Assembly: GCA_964527925.1 (NCBI GenBank) | Contig: CAZGQO010000001.1 | Location: 248,001-312,000, forward strand | Direction of reading: 5' to 3' | Length of the DNA stretch: 64,000 nt | Origin: Ch128b sp964527925 | Lineage (GTDB): Bacteria > Bacteroidota > Ignavibacteria > Ch128b | Part shown: in pieces, positions 9,412-19,038 of the stretch | Position numbering within the stretch: position 1 is the stretch's first letter | Layout: every line of letters begins with the position of its first letter | Position numbers and translations under genes: made by a program | The notes under the pieces: model-generated | Database searches by the model: none | What the model was told of the DNA's origin: nothing | The model's input: the letters and a program-made list of their open reading frames with translations, nothing else

Positions 9412-10631
9412 ATTTCTTCTCTCTTTAAATCAATTAGTTTAACAAGATCTATTCTGCTCGGTGTTGCTTTAATTATTGTTATCTTGAAGTGATCAACATA
9501 TAGTTCTTCGCCTTCCGATGGAATTTTTCCAATTCTGTTTATAATATATCCGCCTATTGTTTTGTATTTGCCTTCGGAAATTTGCAGACCGAATTGTTCT
9601 TCGACTAAATCAATTTCAATTCTGCCACTAATCAAATAAGTGTCTTCTCCAATTTTTCTACAAATGTTCTCATCAGTATCATATTCATCTTTTATTTCAC
9701 CGAGTAATTCTTCAATCAAGTCTTCAGTTGTTACCAGACCAGCTGTCCCACCATACTCATCAACAATAATAGCTATTGAGATACCTTCGCTTAAAAATTC
9801 TTTTAGCAGATCGATGCTTGGTTTGGTTTCTGGATAAAAATTAATTGGTTTCAGAATTTCGGTAATCGAATCAAAATCAGAAAAGAGATCAGTTAAATAG
9901 ACTACGCCTTTTATTGAATCGATTGAACCATCATAAACAGGAATTTTCGAATAACCGCTTTCTATGAAAATCTTATATAATTCTTCTTTATCAGTATTAA
10001 TATCACAAGCAACAATTTCAGTTCTTGGCCTCATTGCCTGAGCAACTCTTTGATCTCCAAGTTCAATCACTCTATCAATAATTTTTTTATCATCTTTATC
10101 TACAGTACCAGCTTCCAGGCTTTCTTTCAACAAAATTTTAATATCTTCTTTTTCAAGAATTTGAGGAAGATCAAACTTCACATTCACCTTTTTAAGTATC
10201 AAACGAGAAATGAATTCAAGTAATTTTACAATTGGAAATAAAATAGTTTTGATGATTCTAAATGGATATGAAAAATATAAAATTGCTATATCAGCAATTT
10301 CTTGCGTAAAGGCTTTAGGAATAATTTCACCAAATGTAAGAAGTATAAGAGTTGTAATTATCAGAGTCTCTATTTCAGAAAGATGGAAGTTTTGTTGAAT
10401 GTACAAACCAAAGAATGATGCAAAAGTAATGTTGGCAATATTATTTGCGACTAATATTGTTATAAGTACTTCTTCTGGATTCTTAATAATCTTTTTTGCT
10501 GCTTGAGCCCCAAATATATTCTGCTTTGCCCTTATTTCAATCTTGATTTTATTTGCAACTATGAAAGCAATTTCATTTGCTGAGAAGTAAGCTGAATTAA
10601 TTAGTGCCAGAATAATTACTATAATTTCCAT
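9408..10631 (-). CDS. CNNM (DUF21)/CBS/CorC-HlyC family membrane protein
   Basis: This 407-residue protein has an N-terminal CNNM transmembrane domain of about four helices (residues 1-150; SANEIAFIVANKIKIE and ITILVANNIANI are typical). A CBS-pair region follows (about 190-320; MRPRTEIVACD, IPVYDGSIDSIKGVVYL, VDEYGGTAGLVTTEDL), then a C-terminal CorC/HlyC FAD-like domain (GEIKDEYD to the end). The family is linked to Mg or Co export and is often mislabelled hemolysin. GldE of Bacteroidota is a relative, but nothing here singles out a gliding role. Confidence 0.92.
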   Translation of the reverse strand: MEIIVIILALINSAYFSANEIAFIVANKIKIEIRAKQNIFGAQAAKKIIKNPEEVLITILVANNIANITFASFFGLYIQQNFHLSEIETLIITTLILLTFGEIIPKAFTQEIADIAILYFSYPFRIIKTILFPIVKLLEFISRLILKKVNVKFDLPQILEKEDIKILLKESLEAGTVDKDDKKIIDRVIELGDQRVAQAMRPRTEIVACDINTDKEELYKIFIESGYSKIPVYDGSIDSIKGVVYLTDLFSDFDSITEILKPINFYPETKPSIDLLKEFLSEGISIAIIVDEYGGTAGLVTTEDLIEELLGEIKDEYDTDENICRKIGEDTYLISGRIEIDLVEEQFGLQISEGKYKTIGGYIINRIGKIPSEGEELYVDHFKITIIKATPSRIDLVKLIDLKREEI

Positions 10632-10638
10632 ATTGATT

Positions 10639-11100
10639 TCAATAAACTATTTCGAACCTTTTACCTGTAAATACAAATCGTTGAAAAAATTCTTTATCCG
10701 ACTTTCTGTAATAAATTAAAATAATCAGGTCTAATTCTCTACTTTTATTGATTGATTTTTCAGGTACAAATTTTATTTGATCTTTTATTAATTTCTTCTC
10801 GAATGATTTAATCTCTCTATCGAATCCATCTTTAGGAATTTTCACTTTATTTTGAAAAAGTTTTAAATCGAATTGACATACTATTGAATCGATGTGAACT
10901 ACTTCGTTTAATTCATTAAAAATTTCAAATTCGATTGATGCATGGAAGTAGGATTTAGAATTAACTTTCGGACTTGCATCGAACCACATTTCAAGACTTT
11001 TGATTTCAACCGATAGCGCATTGTTCAAGTCTTTGGTCTTAAAGATTGAACAACCCAAAACAAACAAAATCAGAGATAAGATAAACCAATTTTTTACCAT
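10639..11100 (-). CDS. Small hypothetical lipoprotein
   Basis: A 153-residue protein with a lipoprotein signal peptide: hydrophobic core, then the lipobox FVLGC with Cys17. The mature part is beta-rich and has the feel of a LEA/WHy-like beta-sandwich (ALSVEIKSLEMWF ... FHASIEFEIFNELNEVVHI ... ELDLIILIYYRKSD), but I would not assign a family. It overlaps the end of the UbiA-type gene by seven bases and precedes the CNNM gene by seven, so it is part of the same transcript. Confidence 0.75.
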   Translation of the reverse strand: MVKNWFILSLILFVLGCSIFKTKDLNNALSVEIKSLEMWFDASPKVNSKSYFHASIEFEIFNELNEVVHIDSIVCQFDLKLFQNKVKIPKDGFDREIKSFEKKLIKDQIKFVPEKSINKSRELDLIILIYYRKSDKEFFQRFVFTGKRFEIVY

Positions 11101-11981
11101 AAATGAATATTCAACTTTTGCTTATAAATTATAAAAACTGATGCAGCAAGCCATAAAATCAAATTAATTATCATTGGAATATCTGAAGTGATGATATAAG
11201 TTGGATTTTCACCAAGATTTCTTTTGTGAACTAAAAATAGATATCTGAATATTCCATAAACAACAAATGGTGTTGTAAAGATTAGATTTTCCGTTTGAAA
11301 TATTTCTCTCGTGCGTTCAGAGACTGTATAGAGAGCATAAGAGATTACTGCTCCAGCTGCCGATATAGTCGCCATTTGATCTGTGAAGGTTATTGAATAA
11401 TCACTCAACACTTTTCTTGTATCTGAATTATTTTCAATCACAACCAATTCACTTCTTCTTTTCGTAATCGCGAGAAATAAAGAAAGGAAAAGTGTTGTAA
11501 GTATTAACCAGCTGGATATATAAACATCAATCACCCAGCCGCCAGCAATAATTCTAATCATAAATCCAAATGCGATTAAAAATACATCGAGAAGAACAAC
11601 CTGCTTTAATTTTGAGCTGTATAAAATATTTATAAAAAGATAAGTGAACGCAGCAAGCTTAAATTTTGAATTCAAATTAATTGAAAACAAAACAGCAACA
11701 ATCAAAAACAAAATTGCAACAATTAATGCTTGTTTGATTGATATTTTTCCACTTGGTAATGGCCGATTCTTTTTTAGTGGATGCCGTCTATCGCTTTCTA
11801 AGTCTGCAATATCATTAATTATATAAACAACACTTGAAAGCAAACAGAATACAAAAAATGCTTGAACCACAGTAAGGAAATAATTCAAATCAAACAGATG
11901 AAATGAGAAGACAAGAGGAGCAAACAGGAAAAGATTTTTAATCCACTGTTTAACGCGAATTAATTTTATCCATTCAATCAT
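11094..11981 (-). CDS. UbiA-family prenyltransferase (decaprenyl-phosphate phosphoribosyltransferase-like)
   Basis: A membrane prenyltransferase with seven to nine helices and the first Asp-rich motif NDIADLESDRRHPLKKNRP. That form, with the K-RPLPSG tail, is typical of the branch that attaches phosphoribose to polyprenyl phosphate. The second Asp-rich motif is weaker. The longer frame from 12047 would overlap the mutase gene deeply, and its first 22 residues are untypical. I therefore start at the ATG at 11981 (MIEWIKLIRVKQWIKNLF), one base after the upstream stop, giving 295 residues. The product may feed a cell-envelope glycan, which fits the nearby UDP-glucose dehydrogenase. Confidence 0.88.
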   Translation of the reverse strand: MIEWIKLIRVKQWIKNLFLFAPLVFSFHLFDLNYFLTVVQAFFVFCLLSSVVYIINDIADLESDRRHPLKKNRPLPSGKISIKQALIVAILFLIVAVLFSINLNSKFKLAAFTYLFINILYSSKLKQVVLLDVFLIAFGFMIRIIAGGWVIDVYISSWLILTTLFLSLFLAITKRRSELVVIENNSDTRKVLSDYSITFTDQMATISAAGAVISYALYTVSERTREIFQTENLIFTTPFVVYGIFRYLFLVHKRNLGENPTYIITSDIPMIINLILWLAASVFIIYKQKLNIHLW

Positions 11982-11982
11982 A

Positions 11983-13638
11983 TCAGAAAACGATGCTTTC
12001 TTCGTAAACTCCATACACCTTTTTGAGTTCATCAACCATCTCACCAAGCGTCACATAATTTCTTGCACAATCAACGATATAAGGCATCAGATTTTTCTCA
12101 TCCACAGCTGCTTGATTCAATTTTTCTAATTTTTCTTTGACGATTTCATTATTTCTTTCTGATCTAAGTTTTGCAAGTGCATCTCGTTGTTTTATTTCAA
12201 CTTCAGGTGGAATGTAAAGAATTGGGATTTCAAGCTTTTCTTCTTTCTCGACAAACTCGTTAACACCAACTATTATTCTTTTCTTTTCTTCGATTTCTTT
12301 TTGATAGCGATAAGCAGCATTGGCAATTTCTTTCTGGAAAAATCCCATCTCAATTGCAGGAATCACACCACCCAACTCATCTATTTTCTTGAAATATTCA
12401 TTTGCTTCCGCTTCCAATCGATTAGTCAATGCTTCAACATAATAACTTCCACCGAGTGGATCGACTGTATTAATAATCCCAGTTTCATAAGCAATAATCT
12501 GTTGAGTTCTCAATGCAATCTTGACAGCTTTTTCACTTGGCAGAGCTAAAGTTTCGTCCATTGAATTAGTATGCAGTGATTGCGTTCCACCAAGTACACC
12601 TGCAAGTGCTTCGAAAGCTGTTCGAATAATATTATTTTCAGGCTGTTGAGCTGTAAGTGAACAGCCAGCAGTTTGAGTATGAAATCTTAACCACCAGCTT
12701 CGTGGATTTTTAGCTTTGTAGATTTCTTTCATCCTTCTTGCATAAATTCTTCTTGCAGCTCTGAACTTTGCAATTTCTTCAAAGAAATCCAGGTGAGAAT
12801 TAAAGAAGAACGAAAGTCTTGGTGCGAAAGAGTCAACATCCATACCTCGTTCGATACATGCTTCAATATATGCAAATCCATCTGCAAGTGTAAATGCAAG
12901 TTCCTGAGCTGCTGTTGAACCAGCTTCACGGATATGATAGCCACTGATTGAAATTGGATTCCACTGTGGAACCTCGTTTGTGCAGAATTCAACCATATCG
13001 ACTATGATTTTCATTGAAGGTCTTGGTGGAAAGATATATTCTTTCTGAGCAATGTATTCTTTCAAAACATCATTTTGGAGAGTTCCTCTTAATTTTTTGA
13101 AATCAACTCCCTGTTTTTCAGCAACAACTAAATAAAATGCAAAAATCATTGCGGCTGGTGAATTGATTGTCATCGAAGTAGAAACTTCACCGAGTGGAAT
13201 TCCATCAAAAAGTTTTTCCATATCGAGCAAAGAAGAGACTGAAACGCCACAAATACCAACTTCACCTTCGGACATAGGAGCATCGGCATCCCATCCCATA
13301 AGTGTTGGCAAATCAAACGCAACTGATAAACCTGTTTGACCATGTTCAAGCAAATACTTAAATCTCTTGTTCGTATCTTCCGGTGTTCCAAATCCAGCGA
13401 ATTGCCTCATTGTCCAGAGTCTTCCACGATACATATTTTTGTGAATTCCTCTTGTGAATGGAAATTCACCAGGAAAACCCAGATCTCGTTCGTAATCAAA
13501 ATTCTCGAGGTCGTCTGGAGTGTAAAGAATCTCAACCTTATTACCACTTATTGTGTTGAACGAAATCGGAATAGTTGGCTGGGATTCAGCTTCTTTTTTC
13601 CATTCCAATTTTTTTTGTTTGAAGTTTTCAGAATTCAT
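11983..13638 (-). CDS. Methylmalonyl-CoA mutase-type large subunit (no B12 domain)
   Basis: A 551-residue TIM-barrel catalytic subunit of the acyl-CoA mutase family (GLSVAFDLPTLMGWDADAP, ISISGYHIREAGSTAAQE, WWLRFHTQTAGCSLTAQQP). It stops after the barrel, so the cobalamin-binding domain must be a separate small subunit, which is not in this window. Tyr70 sits where MCM has its radical-proximal tyrosine. At the position I align with the carboxylate-binding arginine of methylmalonyl-CoA mutase (Propionibacterium Arg207) the sequence reads PSMKII with Lys210. A basic residue is kept, so methylmalonyl-CoA remains the likely substrate, but a variant acyl-CoA is possible. It lies ten bases after mutL. 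Confidence 0.9.
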   Translation of the reverse strand: MNSENFKQKKLEWKKEAESQPTIPISFNTISGNKVEILYTPDDLENFDYERDLGFPGEFPFTRGIHKNMYRGRLWTMRQFAGFGTPEDTNKRFKYLLEHGQTGLSVAFDLPTLMGWDADAPMSEGEVGICGVSVSSLLDMEKLFDGIPLGEVSTSMTINSPAAMIFAFYLVVAEKQGVDFKKLRGTLQNDVLKEYIAQKEYIFPPRPSMKIIVDMVEFCTNEVPQWNPISISGYHIREAGSTAAQELAFTLADGFAYIEACIERGMDVDSFAPRLSFFFNSHLDFFEEIAKFRAARRIYARRMKEIYKAKNPRSWWLRFHTQTAGCSLTAQQPENNIIRTAFEALAGVLGGTQSLHTNSMDETLALPSEKAVKIALRTQQIIAYETGIINTVDPLGGSYYVEALTNRLEAEANEYFKKIDELGGVIPAIEMGFFQKEIANAAYRYQKEIEEKKRIIVGVNEFVEKEEKLEIPILYIPPEVEIKQRDALAKLRSERNNEIVKEKLEKLNQAAVDEKNLMPYIVDCARNYVTLGEMVDELKKVYGVYEESIVF

Positions 13639-13648
13639 ATTCCCTCCA

Positions 13649-15484
13649 TTAGAATTCTTTGTTTACAGTTCGACCAAATCTTCTATCAAGTTCATCAATA
13701 GTCAATTTTATAAACACGGGTCTTCCATGTGGACAAACATAAGGTATCTTCGTTGCAAATAGATTATCAATTAATGAAAGCATTTCCTTTTCTGTCAATG
13801 GATCACCAGCTTTTATTGCACTTTTACAGGCAAAAGATTTTGCAAGATTTTCTTTTTCATCTGTTACATTTGTAAGTGAAAATTCACGATACATTTCAAG
13901 AATTTCAAGGAGTACATCTTTCTCTTTGCCAGGTTTCACATCCTGTGGAATGCCATTAATTATTATTGCAGATTTTCCAAATGGTTTTAAATCAAATCCA
14001 ATTTTTGTCAGATATTCACTTAATTCCATTACAAGTTCGAAATCTGGCTTACTCAATTCAATTGTTTGTGGAAAAAGCAATTGTTGTGAAAGTGGAATTG
14101 AATTTTCAATACTTTGAATTGCTTTTTCGTAAAGAATTCTTTCGTGAGCAATGTGTTGATCAATAATCATCAAACCATTTTTAATTGGAGTAAGAATATA
14201 CTTATTGTGAAGCTGCCAGACCTGTCTTGAAACTGAACTTTCAAATTTTTGATCGTCAATTTTGATATCTACTGAACCGAGCATTTTTTTTGTTTTTTCT
14301 ACGATATCTATTTCATCAAAAAATATTTCTTGTAGATTCTCAGTTCGAACTTTTTCAGTTTTTACATCCGCACTTTTTGAAGATTGTGATTCGTAAATCT
14401 CCTTTGCAATAAAACTGTTTGGTTCAACCACAGGACTTTTTATTCTTGTTCGCAAATTCAATTCATCTAAATTTTTAAGTTCAAATTGTGGAGCAAAATC
14501 TTTGGATGACAGTGATTCTTTCACTGCTTTGTAGATGTAAGAATAAATTAAATTCTCATCATCAAATTTCACTTCAAGTTTTGAAGGATGAACATTGACA
14601 TCGATGTGTTTTGGATCGAGATTAATAAAAATTAAATAGAATGGATATTCACCTTTTTCGATTAAATGCTCGTAACTACGATAAATTGCATGAGAAATTG
14701 AACGATTAATTACAAATCGATTATTCAGAAAAATAAACTGTTGACCTTTGTTCTTCTTTGCAAAATGTGGTGCGCCTATATAACCCCAGATTGAAATAAA
14801 TTCACCATCAAACTTAATTGGAATAAGCGAATCGAGAAAAGATTCGCCGAAATAATATTGGATTCTTTTTTCAATAGATGAGGGTGGTAAATCAGCAACA
14901 AGTTTATCGTCATCAATAAAAGTAAATCTCAAATCTGTATAACTCAAAGAGAGTCTTTGAAATGTATCGTAGATGTGTTTGAATTCAGTTGCATTTGATT
15001 TGAGAAAGTTTCTTCTCGCTGGGACATTGAAAAACAAATTTTTCACAGAAATGTTAGTTCCAAGGTCACAATTAACTTGCGATTGAGAAATGAAATTACC
15101 GCCTTCGATGATGAGTTGAGTTCCCAGTTCAGAATCAACGGTTTTGGTTTTCATTTCAACTCTTGAAACAGAAGCAATTGAATAGAGCGCCTCGCCTCTG
15201 AATCCAAGAGTCGTAATTTTTTCAAGATCTTCAACAGAGGAGATCTTACTAGTTGAATGTCTATAAAAAGCTAACCTGGCATCTTCCTCAGACATTCCAA
15301 TTCCATCATCAATAACCTGAATGAGAGTTTTTCCCGCATCTTTAATTATTAAAGTGATTTTTGTTGCTTTCGCATCAATTGAATTTTCGATTAATTCTTT
15401 TACAACAGATTCAGGTCTTTGAACAACCTCACCAGCCGCAATTTTCGATGCAATATTTTCAGGTAATATGTTTATTCGAGGCAT
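13649..15484 (-). CDS. mutL: DNA mismatch repair protein MutL
   Basis: A 611-residue MutL. The N-terminal GHKL ATPase is complete (residues 1-330: ELIENSIDAKA, DDGIGM, TSKISSVEDL, GFRGEALYSI). A linker leads to a C-terminal endonuclease domain with DQHIAHERILYE near residue 441, matching DQHA(x)2E(x)4E except Ile for Ala. The other metal-site motifs, ACKSAIKAG and CPHGRP, are present. It is therefore the nicking type found in bacteria without MutH. It starts at an ATG 81 bases after the preceding gene and probably heads the mutL-mutase-UbiA unit. Confidence 0.96.
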   Translation of the reverse strand: MPRINILPENIASKIAAGEVVQRPESVVKELIENSIDAKATKITLIIKDAGKTLIQVIDDGIGMSEEDARLAFYRHSTSKISSVEDLEKITTLGFRGEALYSIASVSRVEMKTKTVDSELGTQLIIEGGNFISQSQVNCDLGTNISVKNLFFNVPARRNFLKSNATEFKHIYDTFQRLSLSYTDLRFTFIDDDKLVADLPPSSIEKRIQYYFGESFLDSLIPIKFDGEFISIWGYIGAPHFAKKNKGQQFIFLNNRFVINRSISHAIYRSYEHLIEKGEYPFYLIFINLDPKHIDVNVHPSKLEVKFDDENLIYSYIYKAVKESLSSKDFAPQFELKNLDELNLRTRIKSPVVEPNSFIAKEIYESQSSKSADVKTEKVRTENLQEIFFDEIDIVEKTKKMLGSVDIKIDDQKFESSVSRQVWQLHNKYILTPIKNGLMIIDQHIAHERILYEKAIQSIENSIPLSQQLLFPQTIELSKPDFELVMELSEYLTKIGFDLKPFGKSAIIINGIPQDVKPGKEKDVLLEILEMYREFSLTNVTDEKENLAKSFACKSAIKAGDPLTEKEMLSLIDNLFATKIPYVCPHGRPVFIKLTIDELDRRFGRTVNKEF

Positions 15485-15565
15485 AACTCATGAATTAATT
15501 TTGGATTAATATATCTACAATATGATTCTTTTTCAAATTAATAAACTCAAAATCGTTTTTTGAAC

Positions 15566-17695
15566 TTAGAGTTTTATTTCAACAGGTTTGTTTGTTCTGA
15601 GAGATTCAATTATACCAAAAGTTGTCAATGTTGTAAGATAAATTGATCTAAGTTCAATTGGTGGTTTATCTCCTTTTTTCAAACTCTCTATAAAAGCAAT
15701 TACTTCTTCTTTATGACCTTTCCCTGAATATGATTTTGTTGTTCTCTTTCCGCCTGCAAAGAAATCCACTTTTTCAAAATTATGCAGGATTGCAGATTTT
15801 TGAAGAGCTGAAACTTCAAGATATTCTTTGGGAACTGCTGAATCACTGTTTGCTTGATAAATTATTGTTCCCAGTGACCCATCTCTAAATTTAATCAAAA
15901 TTGAAACAGTGTCTTCTTCTTTTAAGATTCCATTTTTTTCCGAAAGAGATTGAGCATAAACAAAGCATGGTTCTGAATTACATAAGAAAGACAAAGTATC
16001 GATGAAATGACAGACTTCACCAATGATTCTTCCGCCCTGTTCTTCCCATTGTGTCCAGTGTGTGACTGGAATTTTTCCTGCATTAACTCGATAAAGAAAA
16101 TTGAAAGGTCCAGATTGAAAATGTCTTTTGATATCAACAATACTTTTTGCAAAGCGTCGATTAAATCCAACCATCAAGAACTTTTCTTGAACATCAAGTT
16201 CAATAATCGAACAAAGTTCATTAAAGCAAATGGCAAGTGGTTTTTCAACGAAGACTTTTTTACCAGCTTTGAGTGATTCAAAAACATAGTGCGCATGTGT
16301 ATCATGTCTAGTTGTAATGAAAACAGTGTTTATCTCTCCGTCATTGATTATCTCTTCGGGAGAAGTTGTGAATTTTTGAAAGTTAAATTTTTGTGCAACA
16401 TTTTTTGCATGGAGTCCATCCGTTGTACAAACATTAATCAGAGAAATATTTAAATTTTTCAAATGAGGCAATAGAGAAGCTTGAGCAAAACTGCCAGCAC
16501 CAATGAATCCTATACGAATTTCTTTTAATGGTTCAGATTTAGTATGAAGATGTAATGATTTGGGTTGAGTCTCGACCTGGCTTTCATAAGAAAATAAAAT
16601 CCCTCTATAAAATTCTTTTGTTTTGCCAAGAATTAAATCATAAGCTTTTTGAAATTCTTCGAGTTTGAATTTATGAGTAATTAAAGTTTTGACATCAATT
16701 TTCTGTGATGCAATTAAATCGAGAAATGTCTGCATGTTTCTATTTTCCGTCCATCTGACATATCCATAAGGATAATCAATTCCATTTTCCTCGTATGAAG
16801 GATCATATCGTCCAGGGCCATAGGATTTTGAAATTACTACCTCAATTTCTTTCATATAAAATGGACCGCGAGGAATATCCATTTTGACTGCGCCAACAAC
16901 AACAACTTTCCCTTTCTCACGAGTAATTTTGCCAGCAATTTCGATTGGTTCGTTGCTTTCTGTTCCTGCTGTGATTATAACTTTGTCAACACCATAACCG
17001 CCAGTCAAATTTATAATTGATTCACACTCACTTTTCGAACTTTTGAAAACATAATCACAGCCAGAATTCTTTGCATATTCAAGAGCAGATTCTGAAATAT
17101 CCATTCCAAAAACTTTACAGCCATTTGCTTTTAAAATTTTCGCTGTAAGCAAACCAAGTAATCCGAGACCGACAACGCAAACATTCTCACCCAGATCAGG
17201 TTTTGCTAATCGAACACCTTGCAGAGCAATTGCACCAGGTGTTGTGAAAGCTCCTTCTTCAAAACTAACTTCATCAGGAATTTTAGTACATAAGTTTTCA
17301 GGTACAAAAACTACTTCAGCATGATTTGCATAACCAGCTCCAGCACAGGCAACTCTATCACCAGGTTTAAATTTTTCACTTGATGATTCAAGAACAACTC
17401 CGGACGAGCTATAGCCTAATGGTTTATAGTCATTTAAATTTCCTAAGATTCTCTCAATAGTTGTAATTAATCCATCTCTTTTAACGATCTGATAAACCTG
17501 TTTAACTATTTCAGGATTTTTATACGCACGAATGATCAGGTTTTGCTTACCGGATTCGACAGTTGTTCGTTCAGTTCCTGCACTTATTAAAGAGAATTGA
17601 TTCTGAACAAGAATGCCTTTCGGTTTTAAAATAGGAATGGGGAGATCAACAACTTTCATCTCCCCATCTTTTATTCTTTGAACAAGCTGTTTCAT
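15566..17695 (-). CDS. Two-domain oxidoreductase: zinc-type MDR dehydrogenase fused to Gfo/Idh/MocA domain
   Basis: A 709-residue fusion. Residues 1-360 form a medium-chain dehydrogenase (LISAGTERTT, GYSSSGVV, GDRVACAGAGYANHAEVVFV, dinucleotide motif VVGLGLLGLLTAK). Residues about 390-709 form a Gfo/Idh/MocA NAD-dependent oxidoreductase (IGFIGAGSFAQASLLPHL, the EKPLA motif with its catalytic lysine, GEVCHFIDTLSFL). Proteins of this architecture sit in polysaccharide and O-antigen clusters. It overlaps ugd by four bases, so a nucleotide-sugar or glycan-precursor substrate is likely. The two active sites probably work in sequence on one substrate. Exact chemistry unknown. Confidence 0.88.
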   Translation of the reverse strand: MKQLVQRIKDGEMKVVDLPIPILKPKGILVQNQFSLISAGTERTTVESGKQNLIIRAYKNPEIVKQVYQIVKRDGLITTIERILGNLNDYKPLGYSSSGVVLESSSEKFKPGDRVACAGAGYANHAEVVFVPENLCTKIPDEVSFEEGAFTTPGAIALQGVRLAKPDLGENVCVVGLGLLGLLTAKILKANGCKVFGMDISESALEYAKNSGCDYVFKSSKSECESIINLTGGYGVDKVIITAGTESNEPIEIAGKITREKGKVVVVGAVKMDIPRGPFYMKEIEVVISKSYGPGRYDPSYEENGIDYPYGYVRWTENRNMQTFLDLIASQKIDVKTLITHKFKLEEFQKAYDLILGKTKEFYRGILFSYESQVETQPKSLHLHTKSEPLKEIRIGFIGAGSFAQASLLPHLKNLNISLINVCTTDGLHAKNVAQKFNFQKFTTSPEEIINDGEINTVFITTRHDTHAHYVFESLKAGKKVFVEKPLAICFNELCSIIELDVQEKFLMVGFNRRFAKSIVDIKRHFQSGPFNFLYRVNAGKIPVTHWTQWEEQGGRIIGEVCHFIDTLSFLCNSEPCFVYAQSLSEKNGILKEEDTVSILIKFRDGSLGTIIYQANSDSAVPKEYLEVSALQKSAILHNFEKVDFFAGGKRTTKSYSGKGHKEEVIAFIESLKKGDKPPIELRSIYLTTLTTFGIIESLRTNKPVEIKL

Positions 17696-19038
17696 TTTTT
17701 AAGATCTTCTTTCAAGACAGGTTTTCTTCCAATTGAGAAATAGACAAATCCATATTTTTTTGCTTTATCGGTATCGAATACATTTCTACCATCAAAAATT
17801 ACAAATTCTTTCATCAAGCTTTTCATAAGTTCGAAATCAGGAGTTCTAAACTCGTTCCATTCCGTCGCAATAATTAAACCATCTGCATCTTTACATGCTG
17901 AAATTGAATCAGGAGCGTATTCAATCCTGTCACCATAAACTTTTCGAGTATTTTCCATAGCCTCAGGATCATAGGCAACAATTTTTCCACCCAATTCAAG
18001 AATTTTATCAATTAACTTAAATGCTGGTGCTTCTCGTACATCATCAGTTTCTGGTTTGAATGCCAATCCCCAAAGAGCAAATTTCTTACCTTTGATATCG
18101 TTATTGAAATAGAAAAAAATCTTATCAATCAAAACTAATTTCTGCTTTTCGTTAGTCTCGATTACTGCATCTATAACATTTGATTCAACATTAGCACTTC
18201 GAAATGAATTTTGCAGAGCCTTGATATCCTTAGGAAAGCAACTTCCACCAAAACCAATTCCCGGAAACAAAAATCTTTTTCCAATTCGATTATCTGCACC
18301 CATCGCAATTCGAACATAATCAACATTTGCACCAACTTTCTCACAATAATTAGCCATCTCATTCATGAATGTGATTTTTGTTGCAAGGAAACAATTCGCA
18401 GCATATTTGGTAACTTCAGCACTCTTTTCATCCATGAAGTAAATCGGATTTCCACTTCTAACAAATGGTTCATAAAGCATTTTCATTTTTTCTTTTGCCT
18501 GTTCAGACGAAGTGCCAATAACAATTCTATCAGGCTTCATAAAATCTTCGACAGCAAAACCTTCTCTCAAAAATTCTGGATTACTAACAACATCAAATGA
18601 ATAATCATTTGCTAAAGATTTGATTTTTGAATGAACAAGTTCAGAAGTACCGACAGGTACAGTGCTTTTATTCACGAAAATCTTATAGGATTTTTCTTCA
18701 AGAGTTGATAAAATCTCTCCACATTTTTCAGCAACTTCAAGGACATGCTTTAAGTCAGCAGCACCATCGTCACCCTGAGGAGTTGGCAGACAGAAAAAGA
18801 TTATTTCAGAATTTACAACTGCATATCTCAAGTCGTCGGTAAATTCTATTCGTTTTTTTTCAAGATTGTTTTTTAATAATTCGGAAAGATTTCTTTCATA
18901 GATAACAGGATCACCCTTTCGAAAACTTTCAAGCTTTTCATGATTGTTATCAACACAAATTACATGATTACCAGTTTCGGCCAGGCAAACGCCTGTCACA
19001 AGTCCAACATATCCAGTACCAACAACTGAAATCTTCAT
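17692..19038 (-). CDS. ugd: UDP-glucose 6-dehydrogenase family
   Basis: A 448-residue UDP-sugar dehydrogenase that oxidises UDP-glucose to UDP-glucuronate with two NAD. It has the N-terminal Rossmann motif GTGYVG (residues 7-12), NKSTVPVGT, NPEFLREG and FLFPGIGFGGSCFPKD with catalytic Cys267. The C-terminal domain carries ALWGLAFKPETDDVREAPA. GDP-mannose or UDP-ManNAc dehydrogenases are the main alternatives, but the motifs fit the UDP-glucose type best. Four-base overlaps on both sides couple it to the HIT gene and to the fused dehydrogenase, giving a short sugar-nucleotide operon. Confidence 0.93.
   Translation of the reverse strand: MKISVVGTGYVGLVTGVCLAETGNHVICVDNNHEKLESFRKGDPVIYERNLSELLKNNLEKKRIEFTDDLRYAVVNSEIIFFCLPTPQGDDGAADLKHVLEVAEKCGEILSTLEEKSYKIFVNKSTVPVGTSELVHSKIKSLANDYSFDVVSNPEFLREGFAVEDFMKPDRIVIGTSSEQAKEKMKMLYEPFVRSGNPIYFMDEKSAEVTKYAANCFLATKITFMNEMANYCEKVGANVDYVRIAMGADNRIGKRFLFPGIGFGGSCFPKDIKALQNSFRSANVESNVIDAVIETNEKQKLVLIDKIFFYFNNDIKGKKFALWGLAFKPETDDVREAPAFKLIDKILELGGKIVAYDPEAMENTRKVYGDRIEYAPDSISACKDADGLIIATEWNEFRTPDFELMKSLMKEFVIFDGRNVFDTDKAKKYGFVYFSIGRKPVLKEDLKK

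Noticed and set aside
9408..10631. Calling the CNNM/CBS protein GldE (gliding motility)
   Set aside because: The domain order fits GldE, but also the general CorC/HlyC family. No other gld genes are nearby, so the specific name is not supported.
11982..12047. Longer N-terminus of the UbiA-family protein
   Set aside because: It would overlap the mutase gene by 65 bases and add residues untypical for the family. The ATG at 11981 directly follows the mutase stop.
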